DNA of 64,000 nt from Odontocerum albicorne (taxonomy: Eukaryota > Arthropoda > Insecta > Trichoptera > Odontoceridae), in assembly GCA_949825065.1 (NCBI GenBank), contig OX463862.1:14999592-15063591 (forward strand), read 5' to 3'. A program made the position numbers and the translations under genes. The notes under the pieces were generated by a model, which worked only from the letters and a program-made list of their open reading frames with translations, was not told where the DNA came from and made no database searches. Shown piece after piece: positions 10,985-20,973 of the stretch. Positions within the stretch are counted from its first letter, which is position 1; each line of letters begins with the position of its first letter.

Positions 10985-11420
10985 TATCTATTATACATAC
11001 CATCACGCCTGTATTCTTCTCCGTACAGACATTTTTTCGACATTTTTAGTCTTGTTCACGTTTCACTCCCATATATCAAAGTTGGTTCTAAAATACTGTT
11101 ATAAACTATCATCGTGACAGATTTAGATACTTCATTAATAGCATATACGTAGCTGAACACCCAAAAAAGCTATCAATATCACAGAATCGGATCCAACCAA
11201 GAAAATATATTCTTACTAATCTCAGCAATATATGATCGACCATGGGACACGAAGAATAGTCAACATTTTCACCACGTGTATTATTTTAAGAGCATGCATT
11301 TACACAGCATCTATTTGGCTTTTCAATCTTCCTTTACGTCCACGTTTCCCTCCTACACTACTAAAATACTGTTGTGGAATATCATGAATATTTCTTGTGT
11401 ACACAAACATTATAAATGAA
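10985..11420 (-). mobile_element. LINE family R-b fragments, minus strand
   Basis: A 3' end with GGCGTGATGGTATGTAT (reverse complement near 10,995-11,015) sits inside another copy. That other copy continues with TATATGGGAGTGAAACGTG (reverse complement near 11,060) and an RT-tail remnant. It appears to be one LINE 3' end inserted into an older one. Confidence 0.45.
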
Positions 11421-11493
11421 CAGTTGTTATATCGTATTTCAAAAAAATGACCAAAAATACGCTTTGCTCATGGCAAAATTCATTGATAGTTAC

Positions 11494-11621
11494 GGCATGG
11501 TGTATGTATCACTAAGGTTCAAAACGGCATGGCGTTTATATCACTAAGGTTTAAAACGGCATGGTGTATGTATCACTAACGTTCAAAACGGCATGGTGTT
11601 TATATCACTAAGGTCTACCCT
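11494..11621. repeat. Tandem repeat, 32 bp x 4
   Basis: Units start with CGGCATGG at 11,494, 11,526, 11,558 and 11,590; each also holds TATCACTAAGGT. There is slight alternation between two unit types. Confidence 0.9.
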
Positions 11622-11702
11622 GACAAGCTAAAGCGCGTATGAATAGATACCACGTCAGGCGATTCTACAATTAGAATTTAATGTAGTTTTTTTTTAATTT
11701 AA

Positions 11703-12001
11703 CACCTCTACCTTCAGTAGTATGTCAAATAGACCCAATAGAAGACGTGTTGTTTCATTATATTCTGAAATGCTAGAAATTGAATATGACATGGTTATCA
11801 ACTTTCTTTCGAAAGAAAGGAAAAGCCCATCTGAAATAACTTTTGATAATTCATAGACAGCATCTAAACATAGTATCTAATTATATTCTTCTTTTGAAAC
11901 TTGATAACCGCGTGATATTAACTTTTTAATATTTCAGAATATAACGAAACAACACGTCTTCTATCTGATCTAGTTGACATACTCATACAACTGAGGGAAG
12001 C
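11703..12001. mobile_element. Foldback MITE, ~65-bp arms
   Basis: The left arm (TCTACCTTCAGTAGTATGTC ... AGAAGACGTGTTGTTTC) is repeated inverted near 11,930-12,001. A second copy split by a SINE is at 49,621-49,967, and a half copy is at 55,430-55,490. Confidence 0.65.
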
Positions 12002-12004
12002 GAT

Positions 12005-12560
12005 TAAATTTAGTCCAGTTCGATGCCACCAACACCCACGCTGTTATGGGGGACAACATAAGTCCCCATCCAGCACGATCTACACTACAAGATCGAAATC
12101 TTCTTCATTTTTTTTATGAGTGCGACGTCACGTAGTGACGAAGAAGAAACTGTCCAAAGGGACTTCTTCTCCAGTGGCGACACACCTGAGTGTAAAAAAA
12201 TAGTAGTGACGACGGACTTAAGGTCCGACATCACGGGAGAAGGAAAATAACTCGCAGCGCAGTATAATTTTTCTTAAAAAGTGGCTTAAGGCCTGGAGTT
12301 CAAATAGCCCAGCAAGTTGTCAGTACTTTCATAGAAAATTTCAAATGCAACAAAACTATCCTTTGACGACACTAGATCAGAGTAGCCAATTGGCTCGAAG
12401 ATGGACCGATATAAGGCTAAATGGAGTTCCCTTCAGAAAGGCCAGATGTGTCAAATTTTAACCGTAACATTGCCCGTCTATTCGGCGGATGTGGCTACCA
12501 TAGTATCTGTCCATACACGCTCTAACTCGTTCAGACTGAAACTTTTGGAGCTTAGCGGTA
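12005..12560. repeat. Interspersed repeat of unknown class (three copies in window)
   Basis: Shared with 50,800-51,100 and 55,610-56,010: an ACCCACGCTGTTATGG stretch, AGATCGAAATCTTC, ACGTAGTGACGA and GACACACCTGAGTGT in the same order. The last 100 bp (AACATTGCC..AACTTTTGGA) are also next to the foldback MITE at 49,980-50,085. MITE plus this segment is therefore probably one larger element. No ORF. Confidence 0.55.
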
Positions 12561-12600
12561 TTACATTTCAGTAAACTGATAATATTCCTTAATTTAGAAA

Positions 12601-12747
12601 ATGCCTATAACATACACAAGGTCTGTCGCTAACTGCTATAGCAGAAGACACCGCATCCTGCTGGCGATAGAAGATGAGCGCCGCGCGGCGGTGCTAAAGC
12701 AGGAACAATGGGTCACGCGCGCGTCTGACCAAACCAGGAGATCATAA
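12601..12747 (+). CDS. Small coding-like ORF, 48 codons
   Basis: ATG with an AAAATGCC context, 48 codons, TAA. It includes YSRRHRILLAIEDERRAAVL and KQEQWVTRA. The GC-rich third positions stand out from the AT-rich neighbourhood. The RR.RILLA.. plus W.TR pattern is reminiscent of the N-terminus of Harbinger/HARBI1-type proteins, but too short to claim. It could be a host exon or a transposon fragment. Confidence 0.25.
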   Translation: MPITYTRSVANCYSRRHRILLAIEDERRAAVLKQEQWVTRASDQTRRS

Positions 12748-12994
12748 TGAACACAAGATTGCCGCAACACTCGTATAATATAATATAATGTGATATGATG
12801 TGTTGGAGGAGGGTGGAGAGAGGTGCTGGTGTTGGTGTTGGTGTTGAGGACATATTTATATGGTGAGAGAACAATGAAGCTGTATCGATTGTTCTTTCAA
12901 TAATTCTTCTTAATCGATGTGACTCATAAAAATATATGTGTTGATGGTTCTAGTAACTATTAAAATATTAGAATCATATGTATGTAATAAAAAT

Positions 12995-13208
12995 AATAGG
13001 TCAATAAAATCAGTGTGCAGGGGAGTGCAACAAAAACCAGATTTGAAAATTACATACAGCACCAATGAAACTGGAAGTAGAATAATAAAGTGTGCAGGAG
13101 TGTGTTTCCTATAACACTTGTAAAAATTACATAAGCATCGACGAAATCGGGAGTGCAATAACAGAGTGTGCAGGGGTGTGCTTTACAAACCACTTGTAAA
13201 AAATACGC
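12995..13208. repeat. Left part of a ~75-bp tandem array
   Basis: Roughly 2.5 diverged units marked by ACATAAGCATC.ACGAAA and TGTGCAGGGGTGTG; it continues at 14,316 after a hAT insertion. Confidence 0.75.
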
Positions 13209-13216
13209 ATTATAAG

Positions 13217-14315
13217 TAAGTAACGTTCCCTCTAAGGTGTGCGCGTGTGCGGCCGCACATCTGTTAAAAATTGTCCGCACACATGTTTCCATCTTCCGCA
13301 CATATCTCAAAGAAAGGAACTTGTAACCATATTTTGTTTTGCACAATTGTATATTTTATTTGATGTTTTATGATGGGTTCTCAGGTTCCTTACTTACTAG
13401 AGATGTGTGCGGAACATGGAAACACCATATAGAGTCCACGCGCGTAAGGAAATAATAGTGTAGAAGAGTGACAATGATTTTTTATTTATTATATATTCAG
13501 ATTATTAAGTTTATTTATTTATTATTAAATTCATTTATTTAGGATTTTTTTGTTTGGAACAAATATTTGTTTATTGATACAGAAAAAGAAAGTTTGAAAG
13601 AAACAAGCAGTTTTATTTATTTCTAACAACCCTTATATTTTATTTACAAATACACAATGGAAAATTTTAAAGAAATAGAAATGTTTATTTGTTTTTTTAG
13701 AAACGTATTGGTTAAGAAACACAGTATTGAAATTTTATTAAACATAACAATACAAATACAAAAATAACTTAATTTATTATATTGTATAATACATTAATAA
13801 ATTTAGAAAATAGACAGTCTCATTTTATTTCACAAATAAAATTATTCACAGTAATAGGATGTACGTATGTAATATGTAATAGTGTACATAAGTTTTGTCA
13901 TCATAATGTATCATATTTTAATTAAATAATAGTCTTAGAATAGATTCAGTCTTAGATAGATATTCTGCATAATTAAACTTGAATAAAATGTTTAGGGTTG
14001 TTTATCAAAGATAATTATATCATAATGTAACAGTAACTACGCAAAATAAATAACCGTTTTTAACTAGTACCAAAGTATCACCAATTATTAATCTCCTGGA
14101 CTCCAACAGGAAGGAACATCATCGGGTAAGAAAATATATTTTTTTATATATAACCTACATATTTGAAAATGTAATTTATGATATCGTGGTACATAATGTT
14201 GTCTACTTAGTTTTATATATGCATGAATATACTTATTTGCGCACTTTCCTCTTTTTTTCTTGCACATATAAGTTGGTGGGCCGCACACACAATGAAAAAA
14301 TTAGGGGGAACGTTG
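13217..14315. mobile_element. hAT element, ~1.1 kb, non-coding, inserted in the tandem array
   Basis: The right end reads (inward) CAACGTTCCCCCTAA and the left end has TAACGTTCCCTCTAAGG followed by GTGTGCGGCCGCACA. Subterminal GCCGCACAC motifs occur at both ends. The flanks ATTATAAG (13,209-13,216 and 14,316-14,323) form an 8-bp duplication. The interior is very AT-rich with no transposase frame, so this is a non-autonomous or decayed copy. Confidence 0.78.
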
Positions 14316-14742
14316 ATTATAAGCATCAACGAAACTGTGAGTGTAAAAACAGAATGTGCAGGGGTGTGCTTCACAAACCATGTGAAAAACTTACATAAGC
14401 ATCAACGAAACTAGGAATGTGATAATAGTGTGTAGAGGTGAGGTTCACAAACCACGTATAAACATTACATAAGCATCAACGAAACTAGGAATGTGATAAT
14501 AGAGTGTGTAGAGGTGAGGTTCACAAACCACGTATAAAAACTACATAATCGTCAACAAAACTAGGAATGTGATTATAGAGTGCGTAGAGGTAAGATTCAC
14601 AAAGCATGTATAAAAATTACATAAGCATCAACGAAACTAGGAGTGTGATAATAGAACGTGTAGAGGTGAGGTTCACAAACCACGTAAAAAATTACATAAG
14701 CATCAACGAAACTAGGAGTGTGATAATAGTGTGTTGAGGTGT
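14316..14742. repeat. Right part of the ~75-bp tandem array
   Basis: About six units of 74-76 bp; the AAGCATCAACGAAAC-type motif recurs near 14,321, 14,397, 14,471, 14,547, 14,622 and 14,698. Confidence 0.88.
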
Positions 14743-14899
14743 GCTTTTCATGAAAAGAACGCAAGAACTGACGATTCCTCCGGATAAAAGACGTTTTCTG
14801 AAGTGGGAAGAAAAAAACATTGTATGACTAGATAGAGCTCTCAGAAAAGATTGCATCAGAAGATCAACTACCTTGGCCTACTAGGAGAACCCTGAATAG

Positions 14900-15070
14900 A
14901 CTCTGAGATGGGAGAATGACTAAATGCAATGTGAATTCAACAGCTTGATGCTTGTAGACGTACCTTTGATCATGTATTTCTTTATAAACTCTTGAATGGA
15001 CTCCTGGAGTTACCTGCGACTCTGGAACGTTCTGATGACTACTTAACGACCCGATCAATATCAAGGTAAG
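14900..15070 (+). mobile_element. LINE C-terminal RT fragment (Jockey/CR1 type)
   Basis: The plus frame reads QLDACRRTFDHVFLYKLLNG followed by LLELPATLERSDDYL. This matches the R...D..FLYKLLNG...P.LL block that follows the RT domain in Jockey/CR1 LINEs. It is short and 5'/3' truncated. A frame of similar type is on the minus strand at 19,983-20,228. Confidence 0.65.
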
Positions 15071-15109
15071 CTTTCTCAGTGTTCGGCTAGTATTTGAGGA
15101 ATTCAATAT

Positions 15110-16000
15110 TTTGCGAAGAGATTCATAAAATATCTTGCCATATCTAAGTCAATATTTTAATGCAAGTTTCTATGTTTATTTGAAATACTTTCATAATTTA
15201 GTTAACTTTTTTCGAAGTGATAAAACCTGACATGGCTAATATGAAGGTGGCATTGAGACACATTTTTACTACCTAACTAGTAAGGAATATAGTATACTGA
15301 TTATTTTTTTTTAAATGTAATGGCAAATTTGAGAAATTTGAAGGGTACCTGAAAAACGATCGTTAATCAGGAATCAACGTTACATAATATATGGACTTTT
15401 TTTCAAGGGATAATTATTCATATCATATCGTTTCGCATATCTAATTGTCCAATGTTTGTCCATGAACCAGACCATAAAAATAGTCCCAACATAATGGGGC
15501 AGAAGATAAGCCCAGGAATTCAACAAAATAAGAGATTGCGGGGCTCACGTCACCAGGAGCACATCTCTCGACATGGTCTGGAGATAAAGCGAAGATGTTA
15601 CCTTAATTGCTATGCATTCTCCAACACTGATTAGATATTCTGACCACCTGATCCGAGATGCCTTCAAATGGAAAGATGCATTCTTTGAATTATCAAATTT
15701 CCTACTGTGATATCCTCTTAAAATGTTACTTTGTCTTTGAACATTGTTTTATATCGTACTTTTAAACTATGTACTTGGGTATCAGTCTTATTTATATTAT
15801 GTATTTTAAAACATATGAAATAGGGAAGATTCAAATGTCTTTATTATAGGAGAGTATGCATAACGAAGGGTATTGATCTGGTAGAAACAAAATATGTATA
15901 TCAGGATAGAATGAAAAGATATCAAGAAGAATGGAAGTAGATCTGTTATCTATGTCTACCACAATAAAAATATGGTGGAATGGTTATGAAGATAATGTTA
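15110..16000. other. No recognised gene
   Basis: A 60-codon frame at 15,452-15,634 (+) has mixed composition but no recognisable motif. At 15,895-15,960 there may be a degraded R-b LINE piece (AGGATAGAATGAAAAGATAT). Confidence 0.4.
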
Positions 16001-16009
16001 CATCAATAC

Positions 16010-16140
16010 ATACCATTACGCCGTTTTCCTGTTAGGGCAGGCAGATAAGACTGAGCGCCAAACTTTCCTATCCCAACTTCGCCTCCTCCGCATCCCTACA
16101 TATTCTTACACAATTCCTTTGACTTCTTACATTTCCTTAA
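16010..16140 (-). mobile_element. LINE R-b 3' end, minus strand
   Basis: CATACCATTACGCCGTTTTC and GTTAGGGCAGGCAGA are the reverse complement of the family's 3' end. Confidence 0.5.
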
Positions 16141-16339
16141 CGACGAGAAACGACACGAGAGATTGTTGAGATACTGAAAATATTACAACTACCGTCAACG
16201 AGCGTTCGGTGCAGTTTTGCGTAAAATTTTAACCTAAAAATTAGAAATTACTTTTCGAAAAATCTAAAAGTAATCACTCGCTTAAAATTGAAATGAAATA
16301 GTTGACAGGGGCGCTTTGCACGAGGATCAATACGTCTAC

Positions 16340-16584
16340 TTAAAATAAAACATGCGATGATAATATATGATAAAATACAGAATGAAGAGATTAGGGAAGA
16401 ATGTGAACTTAAGGCTGATGTTTTGAGTAAGATGAAGAAGAGCACGCTGAGATGGTTTGGGCATGCGGAACGAATTAATGAAGAAAGGCTAACAAAACAA
16501 ACATACAGTGCAAATGTGAGTATAAGACGTGGTAGACAAATACTATGGAAAGTATGGTTGGATAAAATGAATCATAGTATAAAT
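16340..16584 (+). mobile_element. LINE R-b RT C-terminal fragment
   Basis: The frame gives IIYDKIQNEEIREECELKAD, VLSKMKKSTLRWFGHAERI and then KVWLDKMN. The LRWFGH..R block and K.WLD are the hallmarks of the RTE-like RT C-terminal region. The copy is cut on its right by the solo LTR at 16,590. Confidence 0.7.
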
Positions 16585-16589
16585 AGGCC

Positions 16590-17062
16590 TGTAGGGAATA
16601 CCGACGTCCCTAAATATTGTCAACATGCACGGTCAACGACCAATGAATCAACCTTTGAATATGTACAAAGATCACATACCAGAACGTCAATATTGTTTAC
16701 ACGCAAATAATATTTACGTCACATTCCACGGTAGAAAGAGAACGCATCGCGTTGTCTCACCGTTTCGGCAATAAATATTCTACCCACTATATCATTGGCA
16801 ACGTCTGCGACCACCTCGGCACGCACAGGAGTGAGATCAAGATATACTGCGGACGCATTCACGCGCCCCGTTCTGAAATTGTATATATACCTACTTATCG
16901 ACAAATAAAGAGCACTTATTATTATTCACTTGACCATTCATCGCTGTTTACTATTTATCGATTATTCACTCTCACTTTTTCGCATTCCTGAATCGACGTA
17001 TTTTATTTTAAATACAAAACAAATCAAAATCATCACGACGTATCAGTAAAGCATCCCGCTAA
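16590..17062 (+). mobile_element. Solo LTR, ~473 bp, with 5-bp target duplication
   Basis: Starts TGTAGGGA and ends TCCCGCTAA, a degraded inverted TGTAGGGA/TCCCTACA pair. It is flanked by AGGCC (16,585-16,589 and 17,063-17,067). Inside are a TATA box (TGTATATATACC near 16,878) and a polyadenylation-type signal AATAAA about 30 nt further on, as expected for an LTR promoter/R region. The uninterrupted target is preserved at about 17,625-17,665. No internal retrotransposon genes adjoin it, so it is a recombination-left solo LTR, of Gypsy or BEL type. Confidence 0.65.
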
Positions 17063-17170
17063 AGGCCAAACCCCATACGACGGTTGTCGTCAAACAAAGA
17101 ATACGAGAATTGAATTTTGAATACAAGAGAGCGAGAGAGGAATACTTCGAAATTTGAATCTCGGTGGGTC
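17063..17170. repeat. Direct duplicate, copy 1
   Basis: The CCATACGACGGTTGTCGTC ... GAGAGCGAGAGAGGAATAC ... CTCGGTGGGTCCGTGAT sequence is repeated at 17,645-17,785. Copy 1 lacks an 18-nt piece present in copy 2. Confidence 0.8.
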
Positions 17171-17624
17171 CGTGATTTTTGAAACGGTGTAAAAGGGGAC
17201 GATGCCAATTTATTTTGAAGTGTAATTCATTAAATTATTTATTTATTTCCTATTATATTAAACCTTATAATTACTTGTGTTTATTTATCTTATGCTCTTT
17301 TTTTTTAATGCAGATAATTATATGTGGGTATTTCACGATGTCGGAAACGCGAAAACATTGAAGTCAATATATCTGAAACAAGTCTTCAAGGAAAACTTTA
17401 TCAACGATTTAAATTGAACAACAGTAATGTTTATATGTATACATAAAACATCGTGTATAAAGAGATTTTTGAGAATTAAATATTTCATCAATCAAGATGT
17501 ACCTTTTTTTATTTTAAACTTTAAACATTAATGAACTCTAAAAACTTTAAGCTGATATTGCTCCATTCTGTATTTCAAAAATGTAGAATTTGTTTTACTT
17601 CCGTGAATATTTGATGGGTTGCAA

Positions 17625-17785
17625 CTAGTCATAGTATAAATAGGTCAAAACCCATACGATGGTTGTCGTCAAAGAAAGAATACGAGAATTGAATTTTGAA
17701 TACAAGAGAGCGACAGAGGAATACTTGGATTCTCTCCGAAAGTAATTCGAAATTTGAAGCTCGGTGGGTCCGTGATAACTGAACG
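17625..17785. repeat. Direct duplicate, copy 2 (empty site of the LTR)
   Basis: TCATAGTATAAATAGGTC runs uninterrupted into CCCATACGATGGTTGTCGTC, i.e. both flanks of the solo LTR joined with a single AGGTC in place of the AGGCC duplication. Confidence 0.75.
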
Positions 17786-18099
17786 AATTTTAAATATGGC
17801 GGTCTTTCCTATCTGCCTAAGTGGCGAAGTGAAATAATGGAATTCATGTATCATCATCATCATAAGCATCACGCCATATTCTTATTGGAGTAGGCAGTGA
17901 GGACAACACACCGCATCGGGATTCTCACATCAAGATCTCACGATTTTAAGCTACAAAACTTGTACTCAAAAAATATTCCAGGGATACAATCCATGTTTGA
18001 CAATTCTGAAACATCAATAATGAAAATCTTATTTCGAGATGGGGTCAGTGGACTGGAGGGTTGAAATTTTTAGCAACTTTTTGAAAGGATTTTAATTGG

Positions 18100-18372
18100 T
18101 TTAGTAGTAAGATGTCACCGCTGCTTGCTAAAGTTTATTCCTGCCTCCCTCGACCCACAATCCCCGGCCCGAATTATTACCGTTAGACGGGTGTATGCCG
18201 GTACTAGTTCGAACAAAATTTAGTCTTGTTTGTGCTCCTCTGATGATGGGGTGAAACCCTTGAAACCGGAAGGGCTATACAGTTATACAAAGTGGTATAA
18301 ACAGCGATTTAATTAACAAATTACAATGTCTTTAAACATCCACAATGTTAATGCCTTAACTATAAATAACAT
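18100..18372 (+). mobile_element. Diverged Penelope-like element: ORF end, pLTR and ORF start
   Basis: The same order as at 62,290-62,486: an ORF-end-like stretch (CTGCCTCCCTCGACCC), then TAGTCTTGTTTGTGCTCC, the hammerhead-like pLTR core with a canonical CTGATGA at 18,240, and AGTGGTATAAACAG. It continues AAATTACA and then ATGTCTTTAAACATCCACAA at 18,326, the conserved ORF start. Order ORF end > pLTR > ORF start indicates a junction from a tandem PLE array. The sequence stops matching after TTAACTATAAA. Confidence 0.65.
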
Positions 18373-18449
18373 TTTTGAAGGGACTTTTGGAATTACATGC
18401 ACTTTACAAAGTGGTGAAAATAAACCACAATCTTGCTGCGTTGTTTAAT

Positions 18450-18870
18450 TTTGCTGTTTGGATAAAGAAGAGACAGAATATGCGTTTCAAGAATGTCTGG
18501 AATACACAAGACATGTGTGAAACCGATAGAGCAGACACATCTAGAACAAAATCTCTCGTGAGAACTTCGGAAATGAAAACACTGAGATGTATAACCGGAA
18601 ACACACTAAGAGATACAACCAGAAACACCGAAATAAGGAGAAAGTGTGGTACGGAAGACATCGTCAGGTGGGGAAGACAACGAAGGCGATACTGGAACGA
18701 ACATGTAAACATAATGCAAGACGACAGACTTCCACGTGTCGTCCTTTAAGGGAACCCAACCGGAAGAAGGTTATCGGGAAGACCTCCGAAGATATGGCGT
18801 GACAGCTGGCCATCCACGTCACAAGAAGGGGAACAAGTGGAACAAACAGAAAAGAAGAAGAATGTCTGGT
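18450..18870 (+). mobile_element. LINE RT C-terminal fragment, family R-c
   Basis: The frame shows MKTLRCITGNTLRDTTRN, IRRKCGTEDIVRWGRQRR and RYWNEHVNIMQDDRLPRVV, then (shifted) REPNRKKVIGKTSEDMA. The order LRxxxGxTLRD..RN..IR..C..E.I..W...RR..WN.H...M is typical of endonuclease/RT LINE C-termini. It carries a frameshift near 18,745 and ends in an AAGAAGAAG tail. Confidence 0.7.
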
Positions 18871-18879
18871 ACTTTAGTC

Positions 18880-19190
18880 TCTCTGGCTACCCCCAGCAGG
18901 AAAGTGGCGTGATGCTATGTATATATGAATGTCAAAATGGTACAGTGCTATGATGATATCAAATCTCAGGCAATACTGAGTGTAAATCCAGACGTGATAA
19001 GAATTAAATCCACTATTTTGATCGGGAAAACATTGCAGTAGATTCTTTACTTCAGGGTCGGAGATAGATTTTCTCTAAAGGAGACAAATTTAAGAGCTCA
19101 AATTTGAATACAAATATTTATTTATTTTCATCACGGCAAGATGTCACAAAACATTTACATGAATCAAATACAAAAAATATCAAAAAGCTG
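18880..19190. other. No gene; flanks of MITE copy 1
   Basis: Ends in a CAAATACAAAAAATATCAAAA segment that also precedes the MITE at 53,078, suggesting that the MITE sits in a larger repeat. Confidence 0.4.
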
Positions 19191-19438
19191 AATAGTACCA
19201 GGTGGTAAGTAATACACATCGGGTCTTAAGAAAGAGACTGTCGGCCATAATTGTTTAGCTTCGGCTTTGTAGAGCGTTGTCTCTGTCGCTTGACAACGAA
19301 CGACTGACAAATCGCGACGGAACGCGTGTATGAATGACAGAGACGACGCTCTACAAAGTTGAAGTTAGCCATTTATGGCCGACAGTCTCTTTCTTAAGCC
19401 CGATGTGTATTACTTACCGCCGGGTATTGCACATGTAT
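19190..19438. mobile_element. Palindromic MITE, copy 1
   Basis: Two long inverted arms start with GGTAAGTAATACACATCGGG, then CTTAAGAAAGAGACTGTCGG, a GCTTTGTAGAGCG block and a short centre. Nearly the whole element can fold into one hairpin. Confidence 0.8.
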
Positions 19439-19576
19439 ACCACCTACCACACATAAAATACAAACTTAGATAGGTCAAAACTCCGGTAATCAAAGACTAA
19501 AAACATACAAAAGGAGAGAAAAAAATATATATGTAAATAATAACAAAAACGCATACAAAAAAAAAAAAAAAGTACT

Positions 19577-19838
19577 ACGTACAGTACCCGACGGTAAGTA
19601 ATACACATCGGGCTTAAGAAAGAGACTTTCGGCCATAATCGGCTAACTTCGGCTTTGTAGAGCGTCGTCTGTCATTCATACACGTGTTCCGTCGCAATTT
19701 ATCAGTCGTTACCGGACCAGACTGTTAGCGCATCATGCGACAGAAACAACGCTCTACAAAGCCGAAGTTAGCCGATTATGACCGACAGTCTCTTTCTTAA
19801 GCCCGATGTGTATTACTTACCGCCGGCTACTGTACGTA
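19577..19838. mobile_element. Palindromic MITE, copy 2
   Basis: Same arms as copy 1. The outermost inverted stretch can be followed to TACGTACAGTA at both ends. Confidence 0.82.
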
Positions 19839-19982
19839 TATTTAATCCATTCCAATACGCATAAAAAACTGCACCTCGTAAATTCAACATATTTACAGAT
19901 ATCTTGAAAAGTTTGAGAGAAACAAAGTCAGATAAAAGGAAGAGAGAAAAAAAATCAAGGAGAGTGACGCCGTGGCATGAAT

Positions 19983-20228
19983 TTATGGTTCAGACAAATA
20001 AAAACGCTCTATCAGAGAACTTTTAAAGGCATTAAGACTATCACTTAATATGTCTGAGACTTCAGCATAGCCATTACCCAATCGATACAATCTGGGTACA
20101 GGAGAATTCGAGTAATAGTTAGTTCTACAACTCTCGCGCCGGAATTTATCCTGCAATATCGTAGTTCTCGAAGGAATTCGGAAGTCAATCAATTCCAGTA
20201 ACTTCGGACAGTCAATTATCCCATCCAA
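19983..20228 (-). pseudogene. LINE RT C-terminus (Jockey/CR1 type)
   Basis: Minus-strand 81-codon frame: MDGIIDCPKLLELIDFRIP, then SRTTILQDKFRR, TNYYSNSPVPRLYRLGN and a final DILSDSLNAFKS. The order (I/V)DCP.LL..I.F.(I/V)P.R..., TN...NSP..R......N, and D.....L..FK is the standard ending of Jockey-group reverse transcriptase ORFs. The RT catalytic domain is absent. Its 3' UTR runs leftward toward the MITEs. A stretch just 3' of the ORF (ATCTTGAAAAGTTTGAGAGA) recurs at 53,285-53,330. Confidence 0.7.
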
Positions 20229-20425
20229 AAAGGATTTTCAGTGAAGGTTGTGTTAACCAAAAAAGTGTTATTAGGATTGTTTTTTTAATTTTATTTAATA
20301 AAGTAATCTATAACACAAACATTTGCTAAAGGCTATACCTATCATCATCATCATTGTCAACCAGGGTCGATCCACTGCTGGAGGAAGGTCTCACCAAGTT
20401 GACTCCAAATAGTTCGGTTTTTTGC

Positions 20426-20973
20426 TCATTGATGCCATGTGATGCTGGCATTCTTCCTGATTGCATCTATCCAGCGTACTTTCGGTCTCCTTCTGGGCCT
20501 CTTTATGCTTCTTGGGTACCATTGGATTATTTCAGATGTCCATCGGGAGTCTGACATTCTGGCTACGTGTCCTGCCCATTGCCACTTCATTCTTTTGCAC
20601 ACCTTTATAATGTCTTCTACCTTTGTAATATTGCGAATCCAGGTGTTTCGTTTACAGTCTCTTTTAGTATATCCCAACATGTATCTCTCCATGCCCCTTT
20701 GTGCGGTCTGGAGCTTTTGTGTGTTCTTTACTGTGAGCGTCCATGTCTCGCAGCCATACGCAAGTACTGGAAGAATATACTGGTTGTAGACCCTTCGCTT
20801 CAAGGATATTGGGAGATTACTTTTGAAGATGTTGTTCAAACGTCCAAATGAGCTCCACGCTAGTTTTGGGCTTCGTGCTATTTCCTCCGATATGCCACCT
20901 ACAAAGGAAACAAATTGGCCCAGATACACATATTCCTGGACAAATTCTAGCGGCTTCTCATAAACGTTTATTG
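20426..20973 (-). pseudogene. LINE RT C-terminal region, interrupted by a PLE mini-element
   Basis: Minus-strand open frame including FVQEYVYLGQFVSFVGG, LPVLAYGCETWTLTVKN, MKWQWAGHVARMSD and RPRRRPKVRWIDAIRKN. These are the YLG, LYG.ETW, W.GH.AR and GR(R)P..RW.D blocks of the RTE/endonuclease-RT type LINE C-terminus. Its natural upstream part lies beyond the PLE insertion at 20,974. The ATG that now starts the frame (21,019) belongs to the PLE end, not to the LINE. The catalytic RT palm (F.DD box) is not present. Confidence 0.8.

Noticed and set aside
20439..20851. Plus-strand frames of 94-116 codons
   Set aside because: Antisense shadows of the LINE RT C-terminus on the minus strand.
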